From: Closterium sp. NIES-65
Lineage: Eukaryota; Streptophyta; Zygnematophyceae; Desmidiales; Closteriaceae
Length of the DNA: 64,000 nt
Direction: 5' to 3'
Assembly: GCA_948144175.1 (NCBI GenBank)
Contig: CANXME010001986.1
Location: 62,001-126,000 of the forward strand
Shown here: positions 1-9,982 of the stretch, one piece after another
Numbering within the stretch: the first letter of the stretch is position 1
How the letters are laid out: every line of letters starts with the position of its first letter
The notes under the pieces: model-generated
The model's database searches: none
The model's input: only the letters and a program-made list of their open reading frames with translations
Told to the model about the DNA's origin: nothing
Position numbers and translations under genes: made by a program

Positions 1-176
1 CGCTGTAGCGTCGGCTGTAGCGTTTGCTCTAGCAGGTCCCGCTTTCTCGCACGCTGTAGCGTCGGCTGTAGCGTTTGCTCTAGCAGGTCCCGCTTTCTCG
101 CACGCTGTAGCGTCGGCTGTAGCGTTTGCTCTAGCAGGTCCCGCTTTCTCGCACGCTGTAGCGTCGGCTGTAGCGC
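1..176. repeat. 51-bp minisatellite, about 3.4 copies, runs off left edge
   Basis: Units at 1-51, 52-102 and 103-153 are identical and a partial unit follows to about 176. A multiple of three, it encodes the 17-residue repeat of the leftward frame. Identity between units implies recent expansion. Confidence 0.9.
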
Positions 177-426
177 TCTCATGGGATGCATGCTGCTGCA
201 TCTCATGACCGCTTGGATGCCGATCCAAAGACGCGTCGTGACGTACGCCTTCCGCGTCTTGTTCCTTTCTAGCCTCCGCAGCGTCATTAGTAGCGCTTCC
301 CTGAACCGCAATTGCTGGGTTTTGAGATGTCTCAGAATTAGTGGCACCCTCTTGACCAACAATTCCTGGATCCGCGTCAGATACTGCGTTAGACACAACA
401 ATTGCTTGATCGCCGTTGTCTGCCAT
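1..426 (-). CDS. Partial gene, alanine-rich protein with 17-residue tandem repeat (5' end only)
   Basis: Reading leftward from an ATG at 426, the frame stays open for 142 codons to the window edge. An in-frame TAA lies immediately before the ATG, which fixes the start unless an upstream exon exists. The first ~85 residues are hydrophilic (begins MADNGDQAIVVSNAV) with no signal peptide or membrane segment. From about residue 86 the protein enters perfect repeats of ATADATACEKAGPARAN, one Cys per unit, at least three copies, continuing off the edge. The 51-bp DNA unit keeps frame. I recognise no family. It is divergent from the helicase gene at 1724. The open frame plus an in-frame repeat argue for coding, but a chance frame over a minisatellite is possible. 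Confidence 0.5.
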   Translation of the reverse strand, partial: MADNGDQAIVVSNAVSDADPGIVGQEGATNSETSQNPAIAVQGSATNDAAEARKEQDAEGVRHDASLDRHPSGHEMQQHASHESATADATACEKAGPARANATADATACEKAGPARANATADATACEKAGPARANATADATA

Positions 427-1049
427 TTAGGAAACTATAAGAAAGGAAACGGAACCTACGCGAGACACAAGAATGGAATTAGTCTCGAGATCAGGTGATT
501 CTAGGCCGCGCCGCGAACCAGAACCATTAGTGTTTCACTCAACTTCGGATGCTCGAGCATGCCAACGTTGAGATGTGTGGGAAGGTTGCAAAAATTCTAG
601 TGATTGCTGTGTGAAGAAAGTAATTTATGCTGGAGGCGTCTGGACCTGTTGACCGTGAACGTGGTTGATTGGAGAATGGTCTGCCCAACTCGGTCGCGAT
701 ACTCCCAGTAGGCTGAGAAGAAAAATGATTCCTCGATTCTGGTTCACGGAATGGCGAAATATATTCGCATGAGGAAACCAACAGTGAAATAGGAAGGGCA
801 GCATCCTTGCACCAATGAGCGCGTCTCAAAATCTGCCCGTAAGCGCGATTTTTGTTGTATATATTTCGGGCAGGAGATAGCAAATGACACGACCGTTTGT
901 GGTGGAGGCGGAGGGTGATTGATTTATCGGGCAGGAACTGAAGGAAATTCTCAGCCGTCCATTCAAATCGCAATCCAACAGCTCAGCGCAATTTCAGCAT
1001 TACTCCCTCGGTATGATCAAACCGGTACCTTTCTGGGTACACGGACTAA
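427..1049. other. Intergenic region between divergent genes, left part
   Basis: No credible gene seen. Open frames here lack recognisable domains or consistent composition. It should hold the promoter and 5' UTR of the leftward gene starting at 426; I see no clear TATA box or other site. Confidence 0.5.
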
Positions 1050-1401
1050 GGGCGCGTCCCCTCCCTTGATCGATCGCGCGATCGCTGTGAAAAACCACTC
1101 GGGCACACCGATCGCAGGATTGGGGTGGGATTGGTTGGAGGTGACAACGGCGGATCGATCTCGATCCCTGGGTGACAGGATCGAGAATACAAGGGGCAAA
1201 AAACCCTCGATCCTTCTAAAGCCGAGATCGGTGTGGCCACGAGGGCACATCGATCGTCACAGCGGAGGTGACAGGATCGTTGGGCACAAGTTACTGGAGA
1301 TTCGCAAGCCTTCTCGAAATTTGATTACCCTGTCAGCTGTGATTCTGTAGCTGTCCCTCGATCGATCGAGGGCAGGATCGATCGAGGGAGGGGATGCGCC
1401 C
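1050..1401. mobile_element. Tourist-like MITE (PIF/Harbinger type)
   Basis: A 352-bp segment bounded by TAA (1047-1049 and 1402-1404). Its ends form inverted repeats of about 26 bp with two mismatches: the left begins GGGCGCGTCCCCTCCC, the right inverted begins GGGCGCATCCCCTCCC. The interior is rich in GATCGATC words and includes an 18-bp perfect palindrome at 1355-1372. The 3-bp TAA duplication and GGG-start termini match PIF/Harbinger; no coding sequence. The complete Harbinger at 41355 also starts GGG and has TAA, but its ends otherwise differ, so it is probably not the source. Confidence 0.75.
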
Positions 1402-1723
1402 TAAGAACAGGTGCCGCGTCCTAAGAACCAAGATCGAAGTTGTCAATGACGAAAAACCAAGCTCAAGCTTCTGGAATTCTGAGGAGTTTAGGAAGAATCT
1501 AGGTTTCGGCTTTAGGGTTTCTCTCTCCCCAGTGTTCCTTGCTGGATACCTGACCTGAACCAGCAGCAGGTTATTGATAGCTCGCTTAGCCCAGAGCGAA
1601 TGATTCTGTGCTTGTCGTTGTTATCTTAGCCCCACTCTGCTTCAATTCCCTCTAGTTTCGTTTCAAAGAGTCATTAGTTACTAGTCTGCCGCGCAGCAAA
1701 GTCTGGGCTAAGATAGAGCGTAC
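1402..1723. other. Upstream region and probable 5' UTR of the helicase gene
   Basis: No gene seen. The stretch before the ATG at 1724 should contain promoter and 5' UTR; a pyrimidine-rich stretch near 1520-1545 is the only visible feature and could be an initiator region. No assignment of the transcription start is possible. Confidence 0.4.
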
Positions 1724-4700
1724 ATGGCGAAGCCAGGAAACCCGCGGTCGCACAGACCGCACGGGAAGGGAGGCAAATTCGGGCAGCAGAAAAAGGGTCA
1801 GAAAAACAACAAGCACCAGTACCAGAAACCCCCGTCCAAGCTCCAGCTAGAAATCGCGGAAATCCGGCAGCTCGAAGCGCGGATCGCCGCCGGCGCGCCC
1901 GCGCCGGGCTCGAATCCCCTAGCTGCGGATCTCTCCGCTCCCGCCGCTTCCGCCTCTCCCGCTGCGCCAGCGAATAGCAAAGAGAGGAAAAGGAATGCGT
2001 CAAAGGAGGGGGTGCTCGCAGCAGCAGGAGGCGGATCGACGGGCGGGAAAGGGGAATTTGAGCCGTACGTCGGCGCGAAACTGTTCGAGGAGCTGCCTAT
2101 ATCGAAGCGAACGATGAAAGGACTCAAGGTAAAGTTTGGGTTTATATAATCAGGGTTTAGATTGAGGGTTTATTGTGAAGGGCTCGTCTTATCTATGATG
2201 GTTAACTTTTAACATTTGCAGGGCTTGCGGTTATTGATGATATAAAGGGTTAATACTTGGAGGGTTATGGGGCACGGACGGGACAGGTTAAAACTGTCGG
2301 ATTCGACTCTAGTGGTGATCCGTAAACAACAATCTAACATTTTAGAATGAAGATTCGTGAACACAAAACGGATTGAACCTCTATACAGAGAGGACAGCGT
2401 TGGGTCTAAGATTGTGTCCGTCTGTTCTTCCATGAATCCCCTCTTATTCTGCCACGTGGCGCAACAGGATTCGGAGTACGTGCACATGACGGCCATTCAG
2501 CGAGCTGCAATCCCCCATGCGCTGTGCGGGAGAGACGTGCTGGGAGCAGCCAAGACAGGATCGGGCAAAACCCTCGCGTTCATTATTCCTGTGAGCTTTT
2601 TGTTCCTTTGTGTGTTCAATATACACTCAGTAGACGGGTTTTAAAGGCAATATCCCCTTGAAACATGTGCAAGACGCGTTCAACGTCTCATGCCGCTTCT
2701 CACACCACTTCTTTCCTGCAAACCTGTATCAACTTAGACCCTGTACCCTGTCCTCCTCCTCTGATGGGTTACCATCATCATGCTTCTTCGCCAATGATGT
2801 GTTTCGTCAATGTTCCCCCCTCGTTTCAGATGCTGGAGAGGCTGAATTGGCAGCGCTGGTCGCACATGGATGGCGTGGGAGTGGGCGAACGAAACGATGC
2901 AATGTGGTCCCTTAGTGCCCTTTTGAGTCGACTCAAAAGTCACCTCGCACATGGATGGCGTGGGAGTGGGCGAACGAAACGATGCAATGTGGTCCCTGAG
3001 TGCCCTTGTCAGGCAAACCTACTCCCCGCCCTCTCCCTTCTCTCCGCTCCAATCTTTTGTTTCAGCTGCTGGAGAAGCTGCATCGGCAGCGCTGGTCGCA
3101 CATGGATGGCGTGGGCAAGCGATGCAGTGTGGTGTCTTACTACACTGACCAAGAACACTCCCCTTCTCCCCACCCTTTTGTCTCTCGTTTCAGTTGCTGG
3201 AGAGGCTGCATCGGCAGCGCTGGTCGCACATGGACGGAGTGGGCGGCATAATCATATCGCCCACGCGGGAGCTTGCCACCCAGATCTTTGGCGAGCTCAA
3301 GAAGGCCGGGCGGCACCACCCGTTCTCGGGCGGCCTGCTCATCGGCGGGCGGGCAGGGAGCGTGGAGAAGGAGAGGGAGCGTGTGCAGGTGGGAGGGTGA
3401 ATCCTTGCATGTGTTTCACATTTGTTTTGAGTCGTCTCAAAGCTGATTGGCGGGCGGGCAGGGAGCGTGCAGAAGGAGAGGGAGCGCGTGCAGGTGGGTT
3501 TGTGATCATCTGTTTTTTTTTTGCCCACCTTCGTTTTTTCGCATTGCACATTACATTACTTTGTGCATATTCCGGTCATCTGCTACTCTCTGCTTGAGTG
3601 CTTAAGCGGATGTCGATGAGTCAAGATGTTACTCTCTCCTCCACCCTCTTTCCCTGCCAGTCTTCCTTCCTCCAACGCCCCTTCATCCCCTTGTGACTTT
3701 TGTGTCGACTCAAAAGTCGCGTTATTTCCAATCCTTCTTCCCCCTCTTGTCCTCTCCACCACCAGTCCCTCAACATCCTCGTCTGCACGCCCGGTCGTCT
3801 GCTGCAGCATATGGACGAGACACCCAATTTCGACGCATCCAACCTCCAGGTATGCTGCTATTCACAAACATATGTGTGCACATCTCCTGTGTTCACCTGA
3901 AGGTGCACGCCCGGTCGCCTGCTGCAGCATATGGACGAGACACCCAACTTTGACGCATCCAATCTTCAGGTACGCGATTCGGTGTGTTTCTACTTAATTC
4001 CAGCCACTCGTACAACAAACCTAATCAACAAGATGGAGACGGTAAAGTGAAACCTGTTGTCGGTGAGCAGTAATTTTACTCGTTTTTTCTTCTTCCAAAG
4101 ACTTTGTTCTTCCACCTCGGCGTCATCTTCTTTTCTGCCTTCAACGCCTCTCCCCTCCTGGTGCTGGTTTTGGACGAGACCACATTCTAAACATGGGTTT
4201 GAAACACTCATTCACGAACTCTCTTATCCCTCCCACTGCACTGCCCTCCCCCCTTCTCCCTCCACACCTTGTCCCCACTCCTTCCAGATGCTAGTGTTGG
4301 ATGAGGCCGATCGGATTCTAGACCTGGGATTCGCCGCGGCTCTCAACGCCATTATCGCCAACCTGCCTCCACCCCCGCACCGCCAAACCCTCCTCTTCTC
4401 CGCCACGCAAACCAAGTCCGTGCGGGACCTCGCCCGCCTCTCCCTCTCCTCGCCCGAGTACCTCTCTGTGCACGCCGAAGCAAAGGAGGCGACTCCCCTA
4501 AGGCTCCAACAGACGGTGATGGTCGTGGAAGCTTCCCAGAAGCTGGACGTGCTGTGGAGTTTTCTGAGGAACCACCTGCAGAAGAAGACAGTTGTGTTTC
4601 TCAGCAGCTGCAAGCAGGTGGGTGCGGATGGGTGAGAGCAGCCGCATTCAGGTGAGAGCAGCCGCATTCAGGTGAGAGCAGCCGCATTCAGGTGAGAGCA

Positions 4701-7700
4701 GCCGCATTCAGGTGAGAGCAGCCGCAAGCACGTGGGTGTGAATTGTGTGCAAGCATGTGGTTTATGCCACGTGCTATGGAGATTCTTGAGGAACCACTTA
4801 CAGAAGAAGACGGTCGTTTTCCTCAGCAGCTGCAAGCAGGTGGGTTTCAAGTCGACTTAAAAACTAAGCAGGTGAGAACAGGTGCAAGCAGCCAGGTGAG
4901 GGTGTGAATGGCATGCAGCCTCTCTCTCCCTCTCTCTCCCTCTCTCTCCCTCTCTCTCCCTTTCTCTCCCTCTCCTCGCCTGAGTACCTCTCTGTACACG
5001 CCGAGGCGAGGGAGGTGAGCCTGCTCGCCTCACCCTCTCCCTCTCTAGCCTCTCCCTCTCCATCTTGCCGGTAGCCTGCTCGCCTCACTCTCTCCCTCTC
5101 TAGCCTCTCCCTCTCCATCTTGCCGGGTAGCCTGCTCGCCTCTCCCTCTCTAGCCTCTCCTCGCCTGAGTACCTCTCTGCGCATGCTGGGCCGAGGGAGG
5201 CGACTCTGTTGCGACTTCAGCAGACCGTGATGGTCGTGGAAGCTTCCCAGAAGCTGGACGTGCTGTGGAGCTTCCTGAGGAACCTGCAGAAGAAGACGGT
5301 CGTTTTTCCCAGCAGCTGCAAGCAGGTGGGGAGAAATGAGGATTTGGAGATGGAAGTGAGCAGGTGATCGGGATAGGGATTGAGCCACTCTTCCCCACCC
5401 CCATCCCCCTTCCCACTTCTCCCCTCCCCATTCCCCTCCCCCCTCCCCTTCCCTCTTCCCCTTTCCGCCTTTCCCCCTCCCTCTTCCCTTCCGCATTTCC
5501 CCCTTCCTCTTCCCCACTTCTCTATTTCAGGTGAAATTCGTGTTTGAAGCCTTCAGAAGGCTGAGGCCCGGCATTGCCCTGAAGCTGCTGCACGGGCGCA
5601 TGAAGCAGATGACCCGCCTCGCCTCCTTCTACGACTTTTGCGAAGCCGACCACGCAGTGCTGTTTGCCACGGATATCGCTGCGAGAGGACTGGACTTCCC
5701 TGCTGTGGATTGGGTCGTGCAGGTGAGAGTGCCTTGAGTTGACTTTAGTTGACTTCTGTGACTCGGATCATGCAGTTTTGTTTGCCACAGATATTGCTGC
5801 GAGAGGGCTTGACTTCCCTGCTGTTGACTGGGTCGTGCAGGTGAGTGCGTGGTTTGTTGACCTGGGTTGACTTGGTTGACTTAGTGTCCTTTGACTCTGT
5901 TCACTCTTGTACATTTCGTTGACTCCCGTTGACTTGGTTGACTTACTCTCCTTGGACTCTTGTGCATTTTGACTCCCGTTGACTTTGTTGACATACCGCG
6001 TTCTTTTGCATCCCAATCTCACCCCCCCCCCCTCCCCACCTTCCAGGCGGACTGCCCTGATGACGTGGCAACATACATTCACCGTGTTGGCCGTACGGCC
6101 AGGTTCAATGCATCTGGACGCTCGCTGCTGCTGCTCACCCCTTCTGAGAAAGCCATGCTGCCGCTGCTAGAGGCCGCCAAGATCCCGTTTTCGCTAACCA
6201 AGGTGCGTGCTGCCTCTGCTACAGGTGCGGTTTCTTCTGCTCGCTCACCGCCTCTCTAACATCGAAGTGCCTTGGCTGCTTGCTCACTCTAACATCTGAG
6301 AAAGCCATGCTGCCGCTTTTGGAGGCAGACAAAATTCAACCTCTAGCAGCATGAACCTTGAATGAGCCGAAATTCCCTTTCCTCTAACCAGAGTAAGTTT
6401 TAGCCGATTTAATGCTCACTCAACCCCCTTTTTGGCTCAGTACGATTCTGCACACTCCATCAAATGGGTCTCTCGACTCAACCTCGCGAAACGCACGGCC
6501 AGGTTCAATGCATCTGGACGTTCCTTAAGATTGTTCCTTGCGCCCCGCCTCCTAATGGATGCCTCTCCCCTCCCTTTCCTTAAGATTGTTCCTTGCCCCC
6601 CCGCCCCTTCAATCCCAACAGGCCTAGATCCAGCCAAGATGCAGCCCATAGCCCACTCGCTGGCAGCGCTGCTCTCAAAGGACTCTGAGATTACAAGCCT
6701 TGTCCTTACCATCCCACCCCACCGCACCGCACTCCACCGCACCCCACCGCACCCCACCCCACCGCACCAAACCCAACAGGCGAACCCAGCCAAGATGCAG
6801 CCCATAGCTCAAGCGCTGGCAGCTTTGCTCTCAAAGGACTCTGAGATCAAGTACCTGGCACAGCGCTCCCTCGTCACCTACCTGCGCTCCGTGCACCTGC
6901 AGGTATGCATGTGATGCATGTATGGAGTATACATCCATGCACATGGGCATATATGTATCTATGTGTATGTATGTGTGTATGGTATGGAGTATGCATGTGT
7001 GTACCGCTGCTTTCAAAGGACTCTGAGATCAAGTACCTGGCACAGCGCTCCCTCGTCACATACCTGCGATCCGTGCACCTGCAGGTATGACCCTATAATG
7101 TATGTCTACATAAACATATGGATATATTTCTTTTAAATGTGTTCACACACATATACAAATACCTCATTCAGCACGCCTTTGTTACCTACCTATAATCCGT
7201 GCACCTGCAGGTATGACATCTGGAGTATGTACATGAATGTATGAGTGCGTATGTATACACTAAAAATATATTATACATATATATACATGTTACATACATA
7301 TAAACACGACATTATTGTATGTGTGAAACCTAATCTCCTCCTTGCCCTTCCCTTCACCCACCCACCCCCACTCCCTCCTTCCTCCCAATGCTCTTCCCTC
7401 GGGTAGAGCAACAAAGAAGTTTTTGACGTGACCAAGCTGCCCGTGGAAGAAATCGCGGCCTCCATGGGGCTGCCCAACCCGCCAAAACTTCGCTTCCTGA
7501 AAAAAACGAAGGGGGCGGGAGAGAAATCAGGGGATGCACACGGGAAAGCGGAAGGGGCAAAGGGGAAGGGGGAGGGCGGGAAGGGGAGCGTAGGGGAGTG
7601 GAAGGGGCAGAAGATTCGATTTGGGGATGATGAGAGTGATGCGAGCGAGGAGGGGAGTGATGGTGAGGGTGATGGTGAGAGTGATGATGAGATTGAGGGA

Positions 7701-9377
7701 GGAATTGAGAGAGGGAGTGAGGGAGAGGAGGATACAGATGAAGAGAGGGAGAGGGAGGAAGGGGAGGAAGGGGAGGAAGGGGAAGAGGAAGAGAGAAGGG
7801 AGGGAAGGAAAGAAGTAAAGAAGAAGAAAACAAAGCTGGAGCGGCTATTTGGGAGAACCAACAAAGGGGTACTGTCGGCCTCTTATGATAGGCTGAGAGC
7901 AACTGAGGATGAGGAGAAAGAACCAGGAGAAGGAGGGGAGGAGGGGGAAGGAGAGGAGGATGAGTTACTGCGGGTGAAGAGAGTGAATCATCTGCTAGAT
8001 GGGGAGGAGAGGGAGGAGGGGGAGGGAGGGGAGGAGGGACTGAGTGGGGCGGCCACCGCAGCAGAGAAGAAGCGGGTGCTTAAGTAAGTGTGCAGTTCTG
8101 GAATTGCAGCATATGTTGCTGCCATTCGTTTGTAGCTAGTGTGGGTGGAGTCATCATGAGTTTTGAGCTTCATCGGCTCTGAGTCGCTTCCCTTTTTGCA
8201 AGTTTCAATTTCGAGGGGTGTTCAAAACACCCATTTTATAAACACACCACGTTATTGCTCCACTCCTCTCGACCCTTCCCCACCCCTTCTTCCTCCCTCC
8301 CTCGTACCTTTTTTTTTTGCTGCTCTCAGCTCGTTGACTCTTTCCAGGAAGCAGCGCAAGAAGCTTCTCTCAGGCCCGGGCCGACATGGCGGCACGCGGT
8401 TGGTCTTCGATGAGGAGGGCAACCCGCTGCCGCCCCTTGCCGCCCTTGCCTTGGAAAAGGACAAAAACGGAGGGGTGGCGGCAGAGGGGGAGGATGCTGA
8501 GCTGGCAGCTGCCGCCCGGGCAGCTGAGGAAAGATTCCGGCAGCTGCGGGAGGAGATGCAGCAGAAGGATTTGGAGGACCGGGCAGCTGAAAAAGAGCGT
8601 CTGCGAATGAAAAAGCTCAAGGAGAAGTTGAAGGTGAAGAAGCGGGCAGGAGAGGGGAGGGAGGAGGGGGAGGAGGGAGGGCGGGTGGTAATGCTAGGCA
8701 AGGGAGTTGATGATGATGAGAGTGATGAGGAAGAGGAGGAAGAGGAGGAGGAGGGGGATGAGGAGGAGGAGGATGTGAGGAGGGGGAGAGGCAAGAGGAA
8801 GGGTGGGAGGAGTGGAAATGATTATAGCGAGAGTGAGAGGGAGGACGAAAGGGGGTCTGAAAAGGGCGGTGTACAATGGAATGAAAGTGATAGTATGGAG
8901 GGTAGCAGTAGTATGGATGAAGGGGCAAGGGAGGGGGGCTATGGGTTATACTCTAGTGGAGACGAGGGGGAGGACGTGGAGGAGAGAGAAAGAGGGGGGC
9001 AGAGAGGGGGGCAGAGAGGGGGAGGGACAGGGGGAGGGGAGGAGGAGGAGGTGCCTGAAGCAGTACCTTTGGAATGGGGCGCACAGGACCTTGCACGGGC
9101 GAGGAAACAGCAGAAGGGGCGGCATGAGTTGGTGCAAGGGAGGGGAGCAGCAGGAGCAGTAACGGGGGGGAGGAGAGCAGGAAAGAGAGTGATATACGAG
9201 GGGCAAACATCGGAGGAGCAAGCAATCTCGAGCAGGTCTGGCAAGAAGGCTAGGGTGGGCGGGTTGGAGGGTCAGGGGAAGGCGGCAGGGAAGGTTGCTG
9301 GTGGTGAGGGCGCGGGGTTGGGACTGGCAGAGCAGGAAACTTTGGTCCTCCGGCTGCTGGCTGCCAAGCGCCAATGA
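1724..9377 (+). CDS. DBP4: DEAD-box ATP-dependent RNA helicase, DBP4/DDX10 family (ten exons)
   Basis: Exons by splice sites and homology: 1724-2128, 2468-2590, 3194-3388, 3766-3849, 4288-4617, 5531-5722, 6047-6202, 6780-6902, 7407-8083, 8348-9377, joining in frame to 1104 residues. All introns are GT-AG; the first eight junctions are phase 0, the last phase 2. Helicase motifs: Q-motif glutamine 146, AAKTGSGKT 162-170, PTRELA 199-204, TPGR 249-252, DEAD 274-277, SAT 307-309, [10 protein letters not shown] 425-434, HRVGRTAR 455-462. Dbp4/DDX10 proteins act in the nucleolus on U14 snoRNA release and early 18S rRNA processing; the linker after motif VI ([12 protein letters not shown]) is typical of this family. 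The C-terminal half is a very acidic and lysine-rich low-complexity tail, making the protein longer than yeast Dbp4 (about 770) or human DDX10 (about 875). Residues 1-100 are basic then Ala/Pro-rich. Partial exon copies lie in most introns; the exons listed are the intact ones. Confidence 0.95.
2830..3116 (+). repeat. Partial copies of the head of helicase exon 3
   Basis: Segments 2830-2880 and 3066-3116 repeat the first ~51 nt of exon 3 (3194 on), each preceded by a TTTCAG-type acceptor. A further part copy with downstream sequence (2946-3006) repeats 2867-2927. Only the copy at 3194 continues into the PTRELA motif. Confidence 0.85.
3441..3493 (+). repeat. Copy of the tail of helicase exon 3 with its splice donor
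   Basis: Repeats the last ~53 nt of exon 3 (ending at 3388) nearly exactly, including the CAG/GTGGG junction. No intact acceptor is visible. Confidence 0.85.
3904..3969 (+). repeat. Copy of helicase exon 4 with its splice donor
   Basis: Repeats the last 66 nt of exon 4 (ending 3849) with few silent-type changes and a retained CAG/GT donor. An AG just before 3903 could act as acceptor, so alternative use cannot be excluded. Confidence 0.85.
4158..4200 (+). repeat. Decayed copy of the head of helicase exon 5
   Basis: Resembles the DEAD-motif coding start of exon 5 (4288 on) but is diverged and interrupted, so it is an older duplicate than the others. Confidence 0.6.
4631..4730 (+). repeat. 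20-bp tandem repeat, five copies
   Basis: Unit begins GGTGAGAGCAGCCGCA; copies at 4631, 4651, 4671, 4691, 4711, the last one variant. It lies just inside intron 5, so each unit repeats a GTGAG donor-like word. Confidence 0.95.
4768..5325 (+). repeat. Three partial copies of helicase exon 5
   Basis: 4768-4839 repeats the last 72 nt of exon 5 with its CAG/GTGGG donor. 4971-5014 repeats a middle piece ([13 protein letters not shown] region). 5153-5325 repeats the last ~170 nt, again ending at a CAG/GTGGG donor, with small losses relative to 4288-4617. CT-rich microsatellite (about 4918-4975 and 5025-5160) separates them. The upstream copy (4288-4617) is the complete exon. Confidence 0.85.
5764..5840 (+). 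repeat. Copy of the tail of helicase exon 6 with splice donor
   Basis: Repeats the last ~77 nt of exon 6 (motif V region) with mostly synonymous changes, then CAG/GTGAG as in the real exon. Confidence 0.85.
5841..5995 (+). repeat. Degenerate GTTGACTT repeat in intron 6
   Basis: Many GTTGACTT-like words spaced irregularly through the intron. Simple low-complexity sequence; no gene. Confidence 0.7.
6294..6522 (+). repeat. Fragments of helicase exon 7 in intron 7
   Basis: 6294-6337 and 6370-6391 resemble the exon 7 end, and 6495-6522 matches its middle (the TARFNASGR coding stretch). They are scrambled in order relative to the exon at 6047-6202. Confidence 0.75.
6622..6693 (+). repeat. Copy of the head of helicase exon 8 with acceptor
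   Basis: Repeats the first ~72 nt of exon 8 (6780 on) behind an identical CCAACAG acceptor context. It loses similarity after the SKDSEI codons. Confidence 0.85.
7006..7210 (+). repeat. Two copies of the tail of helicase exon 8 with splice donors
   Basis: 7006-7084 repeats the last 79 nt of exon 8 nearly exactly and ends CAG/GTATG; 7169-7210 is a shorter, more diverged copy ending the same way. TATG-rich intron sequence surrounds them. Confidence 0.85.
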
Positions 9378-9557
9378 GCTTTGAAGTGCCTTACAAGCTG
9401 GGCTGGTCTTAAGATGCCTCTGAATCTGGACTGGCAGAGCAGGAAGCTTTGGCCCTTCGGCTGCTGGCTGCCAAGCGCCAATGAGCGCCGTGCTGGTATG
9501 GGGACTTGCGGGGATGCCTGCAGTGGCAGCCAGTCACAGGAGTATGATGGTACGGGG
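9378..9557 (+). repeat. 3' flank of the helicase gene with a second copy of its last codons
   Basis: 9428-9485 repeats the end of exon 10 (AEQE..LLAAKRQ plus stop context). The sequence then runs to the 5-bp target site CGGGG (9553-9557) of Copia-B. It is probably 3' UTR or a tandem duplicate of the gene end. Confidence 0.8.
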
Positions 9558-9664
9558 TGTTGGGCTGAGTGCCCCTTAGGATCTTTGGTAGGGTTAAACT
9601 CTGAGTAAAGTGATGTAGTAGCGGAAGCGTTTAAATGAAGTCCTTGAACCACCTTGCGCTGGTA

Positions 9665-9683
9665 CCGTCACCCCCCGGATATA
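9665..9683. repeat. Left terminal inverted repeat of the pogo-like transposon
   Basis: CCGTCACCCCCCGGATATA, exact inverse of 20219-20237. Confidence 0.95.
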
Positions 9684-9982
9684 AGCGCCACCCTAGGATA
9701 AGCGCCTGGCGCTTCTAATTGGCATATGGCGCTTATATCCCCTCCTCGATTATAAGCGCATACCCTAGAGTCGTACGGATTATAACCGCATACCTGTACC
9801 TTACACATTATAACCGCCACTTTTTTAAATATTTTTTTTCTACAAACTTCACTAACCACATAAACAACTTATATTTTCATCTAATTAAATACAAAGTCAG
9901 TTTATCTACAGTTTTTTCTAATTACAGTTCTAAATCTACCTACGAGTCTCACAGGCTACAGCAATTTCTAGATCTACGTAAT

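Noticed and set aside
1-176. Regular 51-bp units as a possible CRISPR-like array
   Set aside because: Units are contiguous with no variable spacers and the DNA is eukaryotic.
539-973. 144-codon open frame on the minus strand
   Set aside because: No domain, odd composition, overlaps another frame on the plus strand and lies in a probable promoter region.
4631-4730. Five 20-bp units as a regulatory array
   Set aside because: Better explained as slippage of a donor-site segment within an intron already full of exon copies.
5153-5325. Downstream copy of exon 5 as the true exon
   Set aside because: It is shorter and has small losses in conserved helicase sequence, whereas 4288-4617 is complete and carries the DEAD motif in frame.
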